DNA of 64,000 nucleotides from Exophiala sp. HKRS030 (lineage: Eukaryota; Ascomycota; Eurotiomycetes; Chaetothyriales; Herpotrichiellaceae), in the NCBI GenBank assembly GCA_023897205.1, contig JAHWDD010000011.1, forward strand, positions 1-64,000, written 5' to 3'. The position numbers were made by a program, and so were the translations under genes. Under the pieces are notes generated by a model that was not told the origin of the DNA, did no database searches, and saw only the letters and a list, made by a program, of their open reading frames with translations. This document shows, piece after piece, positions 33,346 through 43,134 of the stretch (its first letter is position 1; each line of letters opens with the position of its first letter).

Positions 33346-34870
33346 ATGTCGTTCGGTAAACTCTACGGCTTCAAGGTATGAATTCAATTTATTGTTTGTT
33401 GTGCACTTTGGCCAGCGAAGGCTGATTGAGCCTCTAGGACAATGCCCGCTCCACCGTTCTTCTAGCGGTCGCAAAGGAGAACAACCTCGATGTTGAGCTC
33501 GTTGAGACTCGTCCTCCCAATACCGACATTGAGTACCTCAAGTTGAACCCTCTCAACCGAGTCCCAACATTCGTTGGCGCCAATGGCTTCATCCTGACTG
33601 AGAGTATCGCAATCGCCATCTACTGTACGTATTGACTCACCCCACCATGCAATTCCCTTTTTGCTACAAGATGAGACGTATTATCACAAACAGTTATCCC
33701 TGTCTGAACTTTCTTGTTGACTTTATTTCACTCTGATTCGCAACCACAACGGATTGATTCTTGCGCCTTGTGTCCAAGGGCTTGACTGACAAGTTGTAGT
33801 TGCATCTCAAAACGAGAAAACCACCCTCCTGGGCAAGACCAAACAAGACTACGCTTCCATTGTCAGATGGATGTCCTTCTCGAACTCCGAGCTCCTTCCT
33901 TCCATCGGTGGATGGTTCCGTCCTCTCATCGGAAAAGACCCCTACAACAAGAAGTCCGTCGACGACGCCAAGGCTGCTGCGACCAAGGTTCTCAAGGTCC
34001 TTGAGCAACACTTCTTGGTTCACACTTTCCTCGTTGGCGAGCGTCTCACTCTTGCCGACTTGTTCACTGCTTCTCAGATTGCACGTGGTTACCAGTATGT
34101 GCTGGACAAGGCATGGCGATCCCAGAACCCCAACACCACTCGTTGGTACGAGACCATTGTCAACCAGCCGATCTGGAAGGCGATTGTTGAGCAGCCAATC
34201 TTTGTCGAAGAGGCTGTGAAGTACACACCGCCAAAGAAGGAAGCTAAACCTGCGAAGGCGGCGGCTCCAGCTGCAAAGAAGCCCGCCAAGGAGGAAGAAG
34301 AGGAAGAGGAGGCAAAGCCAGAGCCCAAGCCCAAGCACCCTCTTGAGGCGCTTGCCAAGCCAACTCTCATCCTTGATGACTGGAAGCGAAAGTATTCAAA
34401 TGAGGAAACCCGCGAGGTCGCCCTCCCGTGGTTTTGGGAACACTACAAGCCCGAAGAGTACTCTCTCTGGAAGATTGACTACAAGTACAACGACGAACTG
34501 ACCCAGGTCTTCATGACTTCCAACCTCATTGGTATGTCCAACTCCTGCCTTTGTTTAGGATTGTCGAGCTAACCCCCCTTCAGGCGGTTTCTTTGCCCGT
34601 CTCGAGGCTTCCCGCAAATACTTGTTCGGATGCTGCTCGGTCTACGGCCAAGCCAATGACTCTGCCATTCAGGGTGCCTTCATGGTGCGCGGTGACGAAG
34701 CTCTTCCCGCTTTCGATGTCGCTCCAGACTATGAAAGCTACGAATTCACCAAGCTTGACCCAAGCAAGCCAGAGGACAAGGCCTTCGTCGAGGACCAGTG
34801 GTCATGGGACAAGCCAATCGAAGTGAACGGCAAGAAGTACGAGTGGGCTGATGGCAAAGTCTTCAAGTAG
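33346..34870 (+). CDS. Translation elongation factor eEF1B gamma subunit
   Basis: The scaffold subunit of the eEF1B complex that recharges eEF1A with GTP during translation; cytosolic and abundant. Exons are 33346-33375 (10 codons), 33438-33624, 33800-34531 and 34584-34870, giving 411 residues. The N-terminal half is a GST fold: MSFGKLYGFKDNARSTVL, LNPLNRVPTFVGANGFILTESIAIA, then a GST C-terminal domain (FLVGERLTLADLFTASQI). A Lys/Ala/Glu-rich linker follows (34225-34340). The C-terminal EF1G domain starts at about residue 257 (LPWFWEHYKPEEYSLWKIDY, GGFFARLEASRKYLFGC, DKAFVEDQWSWDKP). Introns sit near the ends, with a very short first exon. Intron 2 (33625-33799) is 175 bp, long for this window. 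Codon use is strongly biased, as expected for high expression. Confidence 0.97.
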
Positions 34871-35399
34871 ATGACACAATAAAGGCGTGTTTCGGGCTAG
34901 TCATGCACTACCTAGGTATGGGCGGGACATGTGAAGAGATGTGCATGGAGAAGATGAGAGTGATGATGATGATACCATGAGAACGGTTACCTGCAAAAGT
35001 ACATGCTCAAGATTGGTGTCATTTCATAAACCAATACCAATGCAGCAATAGAATGCAATGCATGTACGTCTTGTCCCTCTTTCAGATCAACCGTCAAAAG
35101 TGTCGTTGCATTGGTTATTGCAAGCCTTGAGGCTCGACACGCGCTTGTTCCAAGTTCAGATGGCAGACGGGAATTAGAGGCCTGAGGGGGTTTCTGGCCA
35201 TCAACATTCAATTTGGATCTCTTGCTCCTTTCTCAAAAAAAGAGGATACTGTGCCCGATAGAGCCTCCTGGACATTCGATCCATCCCTGCCACGGTGGTC
35301 ACGAGGGGCCTGTAGGTTTATCTGGACGGCAAGTAACCTAGTAGACGTATATAGAGGGCTCCCAGCCACCAGGACTTGCCAAGGTGAGTATTGAAGCAC
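34871..35399. other. Intergenic, convergent 3' ends
   Basis: 529 bp between the convergent eEF1B-gamma and HUS1 genes, presumably both 3' untranslated regions. No gene recognised. Confidence 0.5.
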
Positions 35400-36574
35400 T
35401 CACGCAGCAAAAGAGCTAATGTAGTACTGTCGACTATCAGCATATGTATCTGGAGAATCCCACGACTTGAGACCTACTGTTAAACACGAGTCATCCTCAC
35501 TCCCATTTTCATCATTCGGCAGATACACGTACAACACTAACCCGCCCTCATTGATGAAGCAAGCAATAACTCGAGCGCTCACCCTACCCACGCTCAGGAC
35601 TCTGGACCAGTCTTTGGCGTCGATCCTGACCTTGGACCATCCGGCTTCGTTTTCGCCAGTCGGTCCGCCTAGTTCCTTCATCTTGGTGCTTGGGTGGTCT
35701 CTGACACCCTGCGAACCGTCCGGGAAATGAGCCGGGTCCAGCTCAGGATTGACCAGACCCGTCCAACGGCTGCTGATGTTGAGTGCGTCTGTCTTGACAG
35801 ATATCTTCAGCGAACCATGCATATTGGCGCTGAGCTCGAGACGTGGGCTGGCGTTTGAGGAGACTTTGGTAGTGGCCAAAGCAAGCCTGGTGAATCTATC
35901 GGATATCGTTTTGATCTGTGCCAACGGAGGCAGAAAGATGTTGACGTCTGGCTCCTGCGTCCGCGGCTGATGGATCCTTTCCACCACCTCCATGGTAAGT
36001 ACTTTGACGGGGATATCCTGGGTGATGACGGTTTCTCGTTCTCTGGCGCCGTTGGCTTGGGACAACGCACTCTCAGAAAAGTCGAACGCGTCAGGCTCCC
36101 CATCGCCTGAAGTCGACGGCGGTAGGGCAATGACATTGGTACCACTGCTGAACGAAGTGGTCACAATCGTCAATGACAGCATCGGAACGTTGTCCTTCTT
36201 CGTCAGTCGGATTTGAGTAGATGTCGCATTGTAGGCCGACCGGAGCGCCCGTGAGAGCGCCTGAATAGGCACTTCAAGGTTGATGGTGTTCTTGGGAGAT
36301 GCTGATTGTAGTATGTATGTCTCGAAGACGGTCTCAGGCTTCAGGACCGACCAGACCTGGCTCCCCTTGTCGGGAACAATAGTGAACTGAACGTCATCAT
36401 CGTTCAGCCTACACCAGGCGATCTGGCCCAGGGAGGCCAAAGAAGCGCAGAACTCTGTGATGGAGTCAGAATTTTTCGACTTATTGGAGTGGCGGCTGCC
36501 ATGGATGGTATGGGCAGGGGGAGAGACACACTGGCAAACAAGTTCACATTCTTAATCTGGCTCTTGAAACGCAT
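35400..36574 (-). CDS. HUS1: Checkpoint clamp protein Hus1
   Basis: A subunit of the 9-1-1 (Rad9-Rad1-Hus1) DNA-damage checkpoint clamp, a PCNA-like ring loaded by Rad17-RFC. The first exon (36574-36532) codes the conserved start MRFKSQIKNVNLFA. A 77-bp intron (36455-36531) leads into KFCASLASLGQIAWCRLNDDDVQFTI, the family's N-terminal signature. Exon 2 ends at 35400, for a total of 365 residues. Later conserved parts are VFETYILQSASPKNTINLEV, LSRALRSAYNATSTQIRLTKKDNVPML and, near the C-terminus, GWSKVRIDAKDWSRVLSVGR with CFINEGGLVLYVYLP. Inserted low-complexity loops between these are usual in fungi. Divergent from the GAS2-domain gene. The end at the TGA looks right, though the bases GTGAGT there could also serve as a splice donor. 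Confidence 0.95.
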
Positions 36575-37292
36575 TGCATTTCTGACGGTGCATGAGAGAT
36601 TGGATGTTTGTCGTATTCGATGAATGGCGTTTTCACAAGGATTCAGGCTTCCCGAGTACGAGCGACTTGAGCGTGTCTTTTACCGTAGGTAGTAAATAGT
36701 CCGTGCCGTGAGTCCCTCTTTCACACACAGACACGCACACAAAAGAACAGGTAGAACTAGAGGAGAAACTAAGGCACGTTTCGCGTCATTCTGGAACGCG
36801 CCATGTTGATTTCACGGTCGGTGGTTTGCTGTGATCTCGCCTATCTCTCCATATCCTTGTCTACCTCCATTATCCCATCACGTACAACTTTTTACCGGGA
36901 ATCTGGGCAAAGGAGAAGCCTGAAGTGACCTTGACGTGCAGCAGCCTGCGCTTATGCCATTTCCATTTCTCCACCGAGTTCCTAAACATCACAATAGTGT
37001 GCTGTACTCTTTTCCCTCTTCAATGAGACCCGGGTGGGCTCTTTGTATCGAATCATGACCTCTATCCTTAGACAGTTGCACTTTTATTCCTCTTTATGAG
37101 CATCCCCTGCATCCTGCGCGCCTCATCAATCCTCCAAAGTTACGAGTAGACGAGTCTCCCCGGAAAGCCCGGTCGCTTTTGGTTCCCAGCATGCTGGACT
37201 TCCGTCTTTCCCTTGGTCGGCGCCTTCTGGAGACACCAACAGATTATTATACGCAGGCGAGATAACACGGCCGTGGGCTGCCAGCACCAGAG
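36575..37292. promoter_or_regulatory. Divergent promoter region, HUS1 / GAS2-domain gene
   Basis: 718 bp with no coding signal. CA-rich (36727-36742) and pyrimidine-rich tracts precede the plus-strand gene. Confidence 0.45.
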
Positions 37293-40200
37293 ATGGCATT
37301 AACCACCCCTACCGAACCGAACTTCCCTCAATTCGAACGCCCTGTAGACTCGCGGTCTCCGTCAAAGTCCCCACGCAAGAAAGCTCAGTTTGCCATCCGA
37401 GAGCTCGACCCTCTTTTGGCCAATCTCTCGCCCGATTCTACCCTACGAGCTCTACGGGCGACCGACACGATTCCCGGTGGGGGCTCCCAAGATGCTCTGG
37501 CTTCCAGCATCGGTGGCGCCAGCCCTGCGGAGCGAGAGATTGGCATACGGGCTGCTTTCGCTGCGCAGAAACTCCGTGAATGGAGGCATGAAGTGTCAAA
37601 ATGGACTTGGCCAGGAACAAAAGAAAGATCAATGGGCTTGGGATTCATAACCCCTCGAGGTGCCAAGGGGTTCAATCTAGACTATCGTGGCTTTTTGACC
37701 GTTACACTGGCGGAGCACTACGAGGCTCGAATAGACGAAATTAGGGATGACCTGGACACCCTCGGAATTGAAGACATCAAAGATCATGTTCTGGAGGCAC
37801 ACGTACCCGCCGCGAAAGCATCACCGAAGAGCTCTCCGTATAACGGGAGTCGAACGAGCTACGGCAGGATGCGAGATTTTACGGCGTTGGTGACGGCCAC
37901 GGTCATCCAGGCACTTCCTGACCTGGCGAAACTCAACATGCTGCTCGATAACTGGGATATACGGCTGAGGGTCTTGAGGCAACTCCCACGCTTCCTCGAG
38001 GTCATGGACTCTACTACATCTGAAATTCGCCAGGCCTTTGATGAGATTCAAAGCACAGATTCAGCCGCCAAGATGACAGAAGAAACAATTGAACGCCAAA
38101 AGGTGGCATTGGGAGCTCAGGTAGCCGACCTAGGCCGACGAGTGGATCGACTCCTTGATATGCTGGAGGGACGCGATGATTCGCTTCCACAAACATGGAT
38201 TGACCGTTTGGAGAAGGTTGAGCTCGACTATGCAACATGGGTTGTAGAAGCTCAGCAAGTTGTCCTGAGGAATAACCTGGCGGTGATAGCAGGTAAAAGC
38301 CCTCGGCAAGGACAGTCGGCCTCCGAAATGACTCCTTCTGGCCTGGACAGCGAGATAGCGCCATCACCTCAGCCGAAACAGCACACTGAGGCCCTCAAAC
38401 CAGATCCAGCGATCGTCAATGAGCCACGGACAACACACCCTGAATCGTCCTCACCCAGCAAGGGCAGCTCATCAGTTAAACGTAAACCCTCATTGAAGCT
38501 GAACTTATCAGCAGATCGAATTGGACACAGGCGAGAAATTTCCAAGGTCTCTGTAGCAGATTCTACAATGTCGGGATTTTCAGATCTTTCCAACGCTGAG
38601 ATCATGGATGCTCGAGAGACCAGCGTCCTCCCAAGCCCCAAAATCAGTCTTGTAGACAATCCGTTCCGAGCAAGCCGCGACGAGCTCACTTGGTTTGGCA
38701 ACTCAACTGCAGCTCAACAACAGTTAGCCTTCAAACCTCCAATGCTTCAACGAGCTTCAACCGCATCCGTTGAGGTTGTCTCCAAGGACCAACTCAAACG
38801 TGTCATGCTGAGGAGAAGTGCCAGTTGGGATATGCTGTCTGCAATGCCTGAATCGTCTGAAACGCCGGAAAGCACTCCTTCCAAGGCTTTGAGGCAGCTG
38901 ACGGGCGCTGAATCCCCACTCAAACAGACTGCAGCGGCTAAACTGGAAGCGTCTGAAGTTGACCTGGATACGCCGACTGCGTTGACCTCAGAACACAATC
39001 CGCTCGCGTCGCCCTCTCTTGAAGTCGAACCACTCAAACTGAAGACAAAAGAGGAGCCCCTAGAGCCAGAGGAACATCCAGAGGCGCCGTCGATGCCAGC
39101 CTTGCCACGTAGGTCGAGCAAGCGAAATACTCAAAACATATTGAGCACTTTCACTCCATTGACGCCTGTATCTAGCAACAGCCCCGTGACGCCCGTGGAC
39201 AATACACAGACTTTGAGCAACCCAATCGTGACCACCTCTGTCAAGGAGACGTCGCCGAGTTCAGCGAAAAGGGTCGAGTCATTGGAGGATAAAATCCAAG
39301 ACATACTCACAACTCTGCCGACAAAGATTCGATTGGCCAAGGATGTAGACTATTCTGGCTTCGCCCGACCATCTTCAACATCCTCGACACGGTCTTCCAC
39401 GCCCACAGCCGCATTGACTTTATCTCCTGTCCGGGCTGAAACATTCACGGCTAAGAGCGATGATTCCGGCATCAGACTCTACCATCTCACGCGGTCAGGC
39501 CAAGCCCGCGATGCCCCTCCCGTCAAATTGTTCGTGCGAAGTGTTGGGGACGGACAACGCGTCATGGTTCGCGTCGGAGGTGGGTGGGCAGACTTGGGGG
39601 AGTACCTGAAAGAGTACAGCTTGCACCATGGTAGCCGGTCGACAGTCGATGGCCGTTTAGAAGTCGCCAGTTTCCCCACGAGCGGACACAGGGACGCCAG
39701 CACTGCTCATAACGCCGGCGCATCGCAAGGATCTCTTGCTAAGCGCAAGTCAAGATCGCCGGCTTTAAGTCCGCAAACCGCAGACACCAACTCGGTGCCG
39801 GAACTGGTGAACCCGAGATTACGTCCGTTGACAAGAATCCGCTCTCCTGAACTTGAAAGAAAGGCTGTCAAGGACAAGGAAGCCTGGACGCCACCTCCAG
39901 TGCCTCCCATCCCTACATCATATACCTCCAAATCACCCACGATCACGACAGCCACCAACCCAGATGTTGGTACTCTTACCGGGGTCATCGACCCCGGGCA
40001 AGTCAACGACGGTACAGGTGCAGCCCCATGCTCGAGGACGACCACCATGTATGCTCCGGGTGTCACGACCACGACCACGGTCACACCCGCGACGACAACT
40101 ACGACAAACTATACACCTCTCGGGGGCGCGGGACCGAAAACCAATCCCCGACGAGCGGCCACCTATGCGACGGGTTCCGCCGCCGCCGCCGACAACGATG

Positions 40201-40550
40201 CTTGGGTCGAGAACCTCGTCGGCAAGGCAAGGGCGGTCAGCGGTGGAAATGCAAACATGATCCATCAAGGCCCGAGTACGACGACCACGACCACAACCAC
40301 GACGGTTTCCTCCTCGAACACGCCGACCACCAACCGCCGCGCGTCCTCGTACATGAGTCTGACCCCGAACGCGAGCCCCGTCACCCTCTCCCCCAGCCCG
40401 AGCAATGCTTCTTCGACCGCGTCGTCCGGCAACGACTCCAAGTTGCGTCGGATGAGTCTCACGGGCCGTTCAAAGAGTCGAATGAGTCTGAGCGACATGA
40501 GCGGCATCCGGAGGGTTTTCTTGAGGAAGAAGAGTGAGAACGCCAGGTGA
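37293..40550 (+). CDS. Large GAS2/GAR-domain protein, probable microtubule-associated protein
   Basis: An intronless 1085-residue protein. The first about 350 residues are helical and conserved-looking, with blocks such as AAFAAQKLREWRHEVSKWTW, FLTVTLAEHYEARIDEIRDD, MLLDNWDIRLRVLRQLPRFL and VELDYATWVVEAQQVVLRNN. They suggest a coiled, spectrin-like or Kar9-like region. A long Ser/Pro/Thr-rich disordered part follows (to about residue 730). A compact GAS2/GAR-type module begins at about residue 743: KLFVRSVGDGQRVMVRVGGGW and then ADLGEYLKEY. The Lys/Arg/Ser-rich tail contains Thr-rich TTTTTTTTV tracts and ends RRVFLRKKSENAR. GAS2 modules bind microtubules in animals and appear in fungal cortical or spindle-orientation proteins of the Kar9 type. 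I am confident of the module, less so of the Kar9 relation. Confidence 0.85.
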   Translation: MALTTPTEPNFPQFERPVDSRSPSKSPRKKAQFAIRELDPLLANLSPDSTLRALRATDTIPGGGSQDALASSIGGASPAEREIGIRAAFAAQKLREWRHEVSKWTWPGTKERSMGLGFITPRGAKGFNLDYRGFLTVTLAEHYEARIDEIRDDLDTLGIEDIKDHVLEAHVPAAKASPKSSPYNGSRTSYGRMRDFTALVTATVIQALPDLAKLNMLLDNWDIRLRVLRQLPRFLEVMDSTTSEIRQAFDEIQSTDSAAKMTEETIERQKVALGAQVADLGRRVDRLLDMLEGRDDSLPQTWIDRLEKVELDYATWVVEAQQVVLRNNLAVIAGKSPRQGQSASEMTPSGLDSEIAPSPQPKQHTEALKPDPAIVNEPRTTHPESSSPSKGSSSVKRKPSLKLNLSADRIGHRREISKVSVADSTMSGFSDLSNAEIMDARETSVLPSPKISLVDNPFRASRDELTWFGNSTAAQQQLAFKPPMLQRASTASVEVVSKDQLKRVMLRRSASWDMLSAMPESSETPESTPSKALRQLTGAESPLKQTAAAKLEASEVDLDTPTALTSEHNPLASPSLEVEPLKLKTKEEPLEPEEHPEAPSMPALPRRSSKRNTQNILSTFTPLTPVSSNSPVTPVDNTQTLSNPIVTTSVKETSPSSAKRVESLEDKIQDILTTLPTKIRLAKDVDYSGFARPSSTSSTRSSTPTAALTLSPVRAETFTAKSDDSGIRLYHLTRSGQARDAPPVKLFVRSVGDGQRVMVRVGGGWADLGEYLKEYSLHHGSRSTVDGRLEVASFPTSGHRDASTAHNAGASQGSLAKRKSRSPALSPQTADTNSVPELVNPRLRPLTRIRSPELERKAVKDKEAWTPPPVPPIPTSYTSKSPTITTATNPDVGTLTGVIDPGQVNDGTGAAPCSRTTTMYAPGVTTTTTVTPATTTTTNYTPLGGAGPKTNPRRAATYATGSAAAADNDAWVENLVGKARAVSGGNANMIHQGPSTTTTTTTTTVSSSNTPTTNRRASSYMSLTPNASPVTLSPSPSNASSTASSGNDSKLRRMSLTGRSKSRMSLSDMSGIRRVFLRKKSENAR

Positions 40551-41283
40551 ATCAAGATCGTGACTTGTCCACATAGGACCGCGACGGGTATAAAGAATCA
40601 AAGAGTCTGCAGGAAAAAACACAAGTGTACGAGGCTGTCAATGAAGAACCGATCACGTACCACAAACCTGTGACGGTGGATTTCCTTGTTGTATAAGTTC
40701 GGGACCAACGGTACATTCTTATATGCCTACCTGGGTGCCTTCTTGCGGACTAGGTGCCCTTGCCCTAGATGCAGTCCGCGTGTGAACAGATTGTGTGTGT
40801 CGTCAATGTCGATGCCGAAGCGATTGGCGATTGGCAACGTAGTTACCTACCTCATATACGGTAGTACTCGGTAGCACCTACCTACGTACTCGTCAACACC
40901 CACCTCATATACCCATCTACCTATTTGCCTGCTTGTTGTCACCTGGTTTCTTAGCCTCATTGGCTTTGTTTTTTTAATTACTAATGTAATCTACATGTCC
41001 CTGCTAGCAGTATTGTTGAACCTGTATATTTTTAGTATTACTACTAGGGAGTAGTCTTACGGTATACCTCGTCATCCTTCCTGTCGCGAACGAGCACTCG
41101 AAGTACATTCGTTGTCCCTTTGTTTCTTTGACGCACGCCGACAGTTTGACAGAGTGATTTTCTACAGTCGAAGCACTTGGAACAACAACGCCCCCCTTGC
41201 CAAAAAGAGGAAAACGACGATAATCGAGAATCGTGATCTGAAATGTTTTTGTGAAAAAGAAAACGTCTATCTTCTTTCCTCTT
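40551..41283. other. Intergenic, convergent 3' ends
   Basis: 733 bp with no gene recognised. It contains TACCTACC-type short repeats (40845-40925) and AT-rich tracts (about 40970-41045). Confidence 0.5.
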
Positions 41284-42328
41284 TCAATCCAAGACGTAGT
41301 ATATCGAAGTTACTGCCAAGATGCCTACAACGGTATCCATATTCGTATCCACGTTTGCATTCGGATCCCTGCGTCGATGTGCTGCTGCTGCCTTGAAATC
41401 GCCATCATTATCAGCCCTGGGGGTAGTGGTATCCCCACCACCACGAGCAGCCATCGCACTCGTACGGGTACCGCTGCCGTCTTGTGCCACCTTGGTGGTG
41501 ACTCTGTTGTCGTTCGATCCCACCAAACCTTTCTGTAAAGATACAGATTTCTCTCTCGCCACTGATGGTGACCGCCGTGACTTCAATCCGACTTGGCGGG
41601 TACTACCATGGCCAGCAGTAGACGTGAAGGGGACTTGTTCTTCCGTCTGCGGGAGCGATGGTGACTCGTGATGACTTGTCACTGTCGTCGTCATCGTCGG
41701 ATCGTTGATGTTTGAAATTGGAGAGCCATTTCTAAACAGATCATACTGAAAATCCTCGTCGTATTCTGTCAGCCCACCATGTCAAGCTCGAAGTCACGAG
41801 GCTCCACCCGACAAAGAAAGATTGTGCACCAATGTTTCATCAATGCTCATCCAAGGTTCTCTTATCCAGTGCTGATTGTTTATGATGAGAATAGTTATCG
41901 AAAGGGCTTACCTCGGTCATGATATCTGAAAGGCCCAAATGTTGTTCTGGTAAAAGATCCGGCATAGTACTAATGACTTTGCGCAAAGCCTGTACTAGTA
42001 TATGGTTTCGAAGTTCGAGTTCCGCGATTACTTTCCGGTTCTCGGCCAGGGTTCTAGTAATTGTCGTGTCGTCAGTATACTGTCATATAGCAAAACAACA
42101 AAATCCCAACCATCACTAAAAGAGGGATCGAGGAATCTTGGTGGTTTTCTCTCACCTGTCGAGGCGAGCCCTTCTTCGTTCACCAAAGACACAGTCTACA
42201 CCTTCCTGTCGACAATTGTGGCACCGAGGTCCACCTGAGCATTTTTCTTTTTGCGCCTGGCAACGCGTACAGGCATGAGATATCCGTGAGGGTTTCGGCA
42301 CGGGAGCACTTCTTCTGTTGGCATTCAT
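41284..42328 (-). CDS. Short Zn2Cys6 DNA-binding protein
   Basis: A small regulator of about 258 residues, assembled from three exons: 42328-42156, 42053-41912 and 41745-41284 (introns 42054-42155 and 41746-41911). The first exon has a complete binuclear zinc cluster, C-x2-C-x6-C-x5-C-x2-C-x6-C (ACTRCQAQKEKCSGGPRC and HNCRQEGVDC), followed by a basic ERRRARLD linker. Exon 2 is helical (ENRKVIAELELRNHILVQAL...LPEQHLGLSDIMTE), probably a coiled coil for dimerisation. Exon 3 is Ser/Thr/Ala-rich with no fungal_trans domain. The usual basic RRRKxK between the second and third Cys is weakened to QAQKEK. The zinc cluster and exon 2 are well supported; the third exon's acceptor and end are less certain. 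It is on the same strand as, and 0.8 kb from, a full-length Zn2Cys6 gene. Confidence 0.7.
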
Positions 42329-43134
42329 GGCGATTTGTAGCCTGTATTACTGGTGTGCGGAAGGGGTCAACCTGAATTCATATTGACGATTATTTGGCAA
42401 GGTAATGGAGGGAAAGTGAAGATGAAACAGGCAAGAGGTGGCCGTCTTGACTGTTGTCTTGACCTTTGGGAGGTTGGGATAGCTTGGATGGTCCAGGTGA
42501 CACCCTAAGTATACCCGATGCCAACACCACTATGACCAGACAAAAGTCACCACAGTGTGCCCAAGTTCTGTGACAATCACAGATACGGATTCGGAACTGC
42601 GACCAAGAACAAGAACAAGAGATTCGATGACAGCTTGTCATGTCACAAGTGCGAGGAGCCTCGAAGACATAGACTGCTTGATTTTCGGATACACCTTTGT
42701 ATGACACACGGGAGAGGAGCGCGAGGGTCAGATGATGGCGTTGATTGTCTCGGCGGCAAGGCTCCAAACTTTTCATTTTCCAGACTGACATGTCCCCACG
42801 CGGGATTTTTTTCAAGGCCGCTACCAACAACAAGAAAAATGTACATGACCGATCGGTGACGGGACAGATCCAAAAGTCGTTGGTGTGATGACTCTGTGGA
42901 ACGAATCGTTGGTGGTGAAGTGGATTGTTTGGACAAGGTTCTGGAAAAAGACAGCCGGACGGAAAAACAGTTCGACTCGATCTCCTGTAGATCTGATTGG
43001 TGGGGTTGGTGAAATTGAGTATTGCCCCCTATTCAACTTCAAACTAGCAATAGGTCTTGGATAGGACAAAAGGCGAAAATGCGACTTCTATTTCGGGTCA
43101 GAGCTCCGACACTCTGGCAAGAGGATAGTCAACG
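42329..43134. promoter_or_regulatory. Intergenic between two Zn2Cys6 genes
   Basis: 806 bp with no gene recognised; it holds the promoter of the short regulator and the 3' flank of the next gene. Confidence 0.45.
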
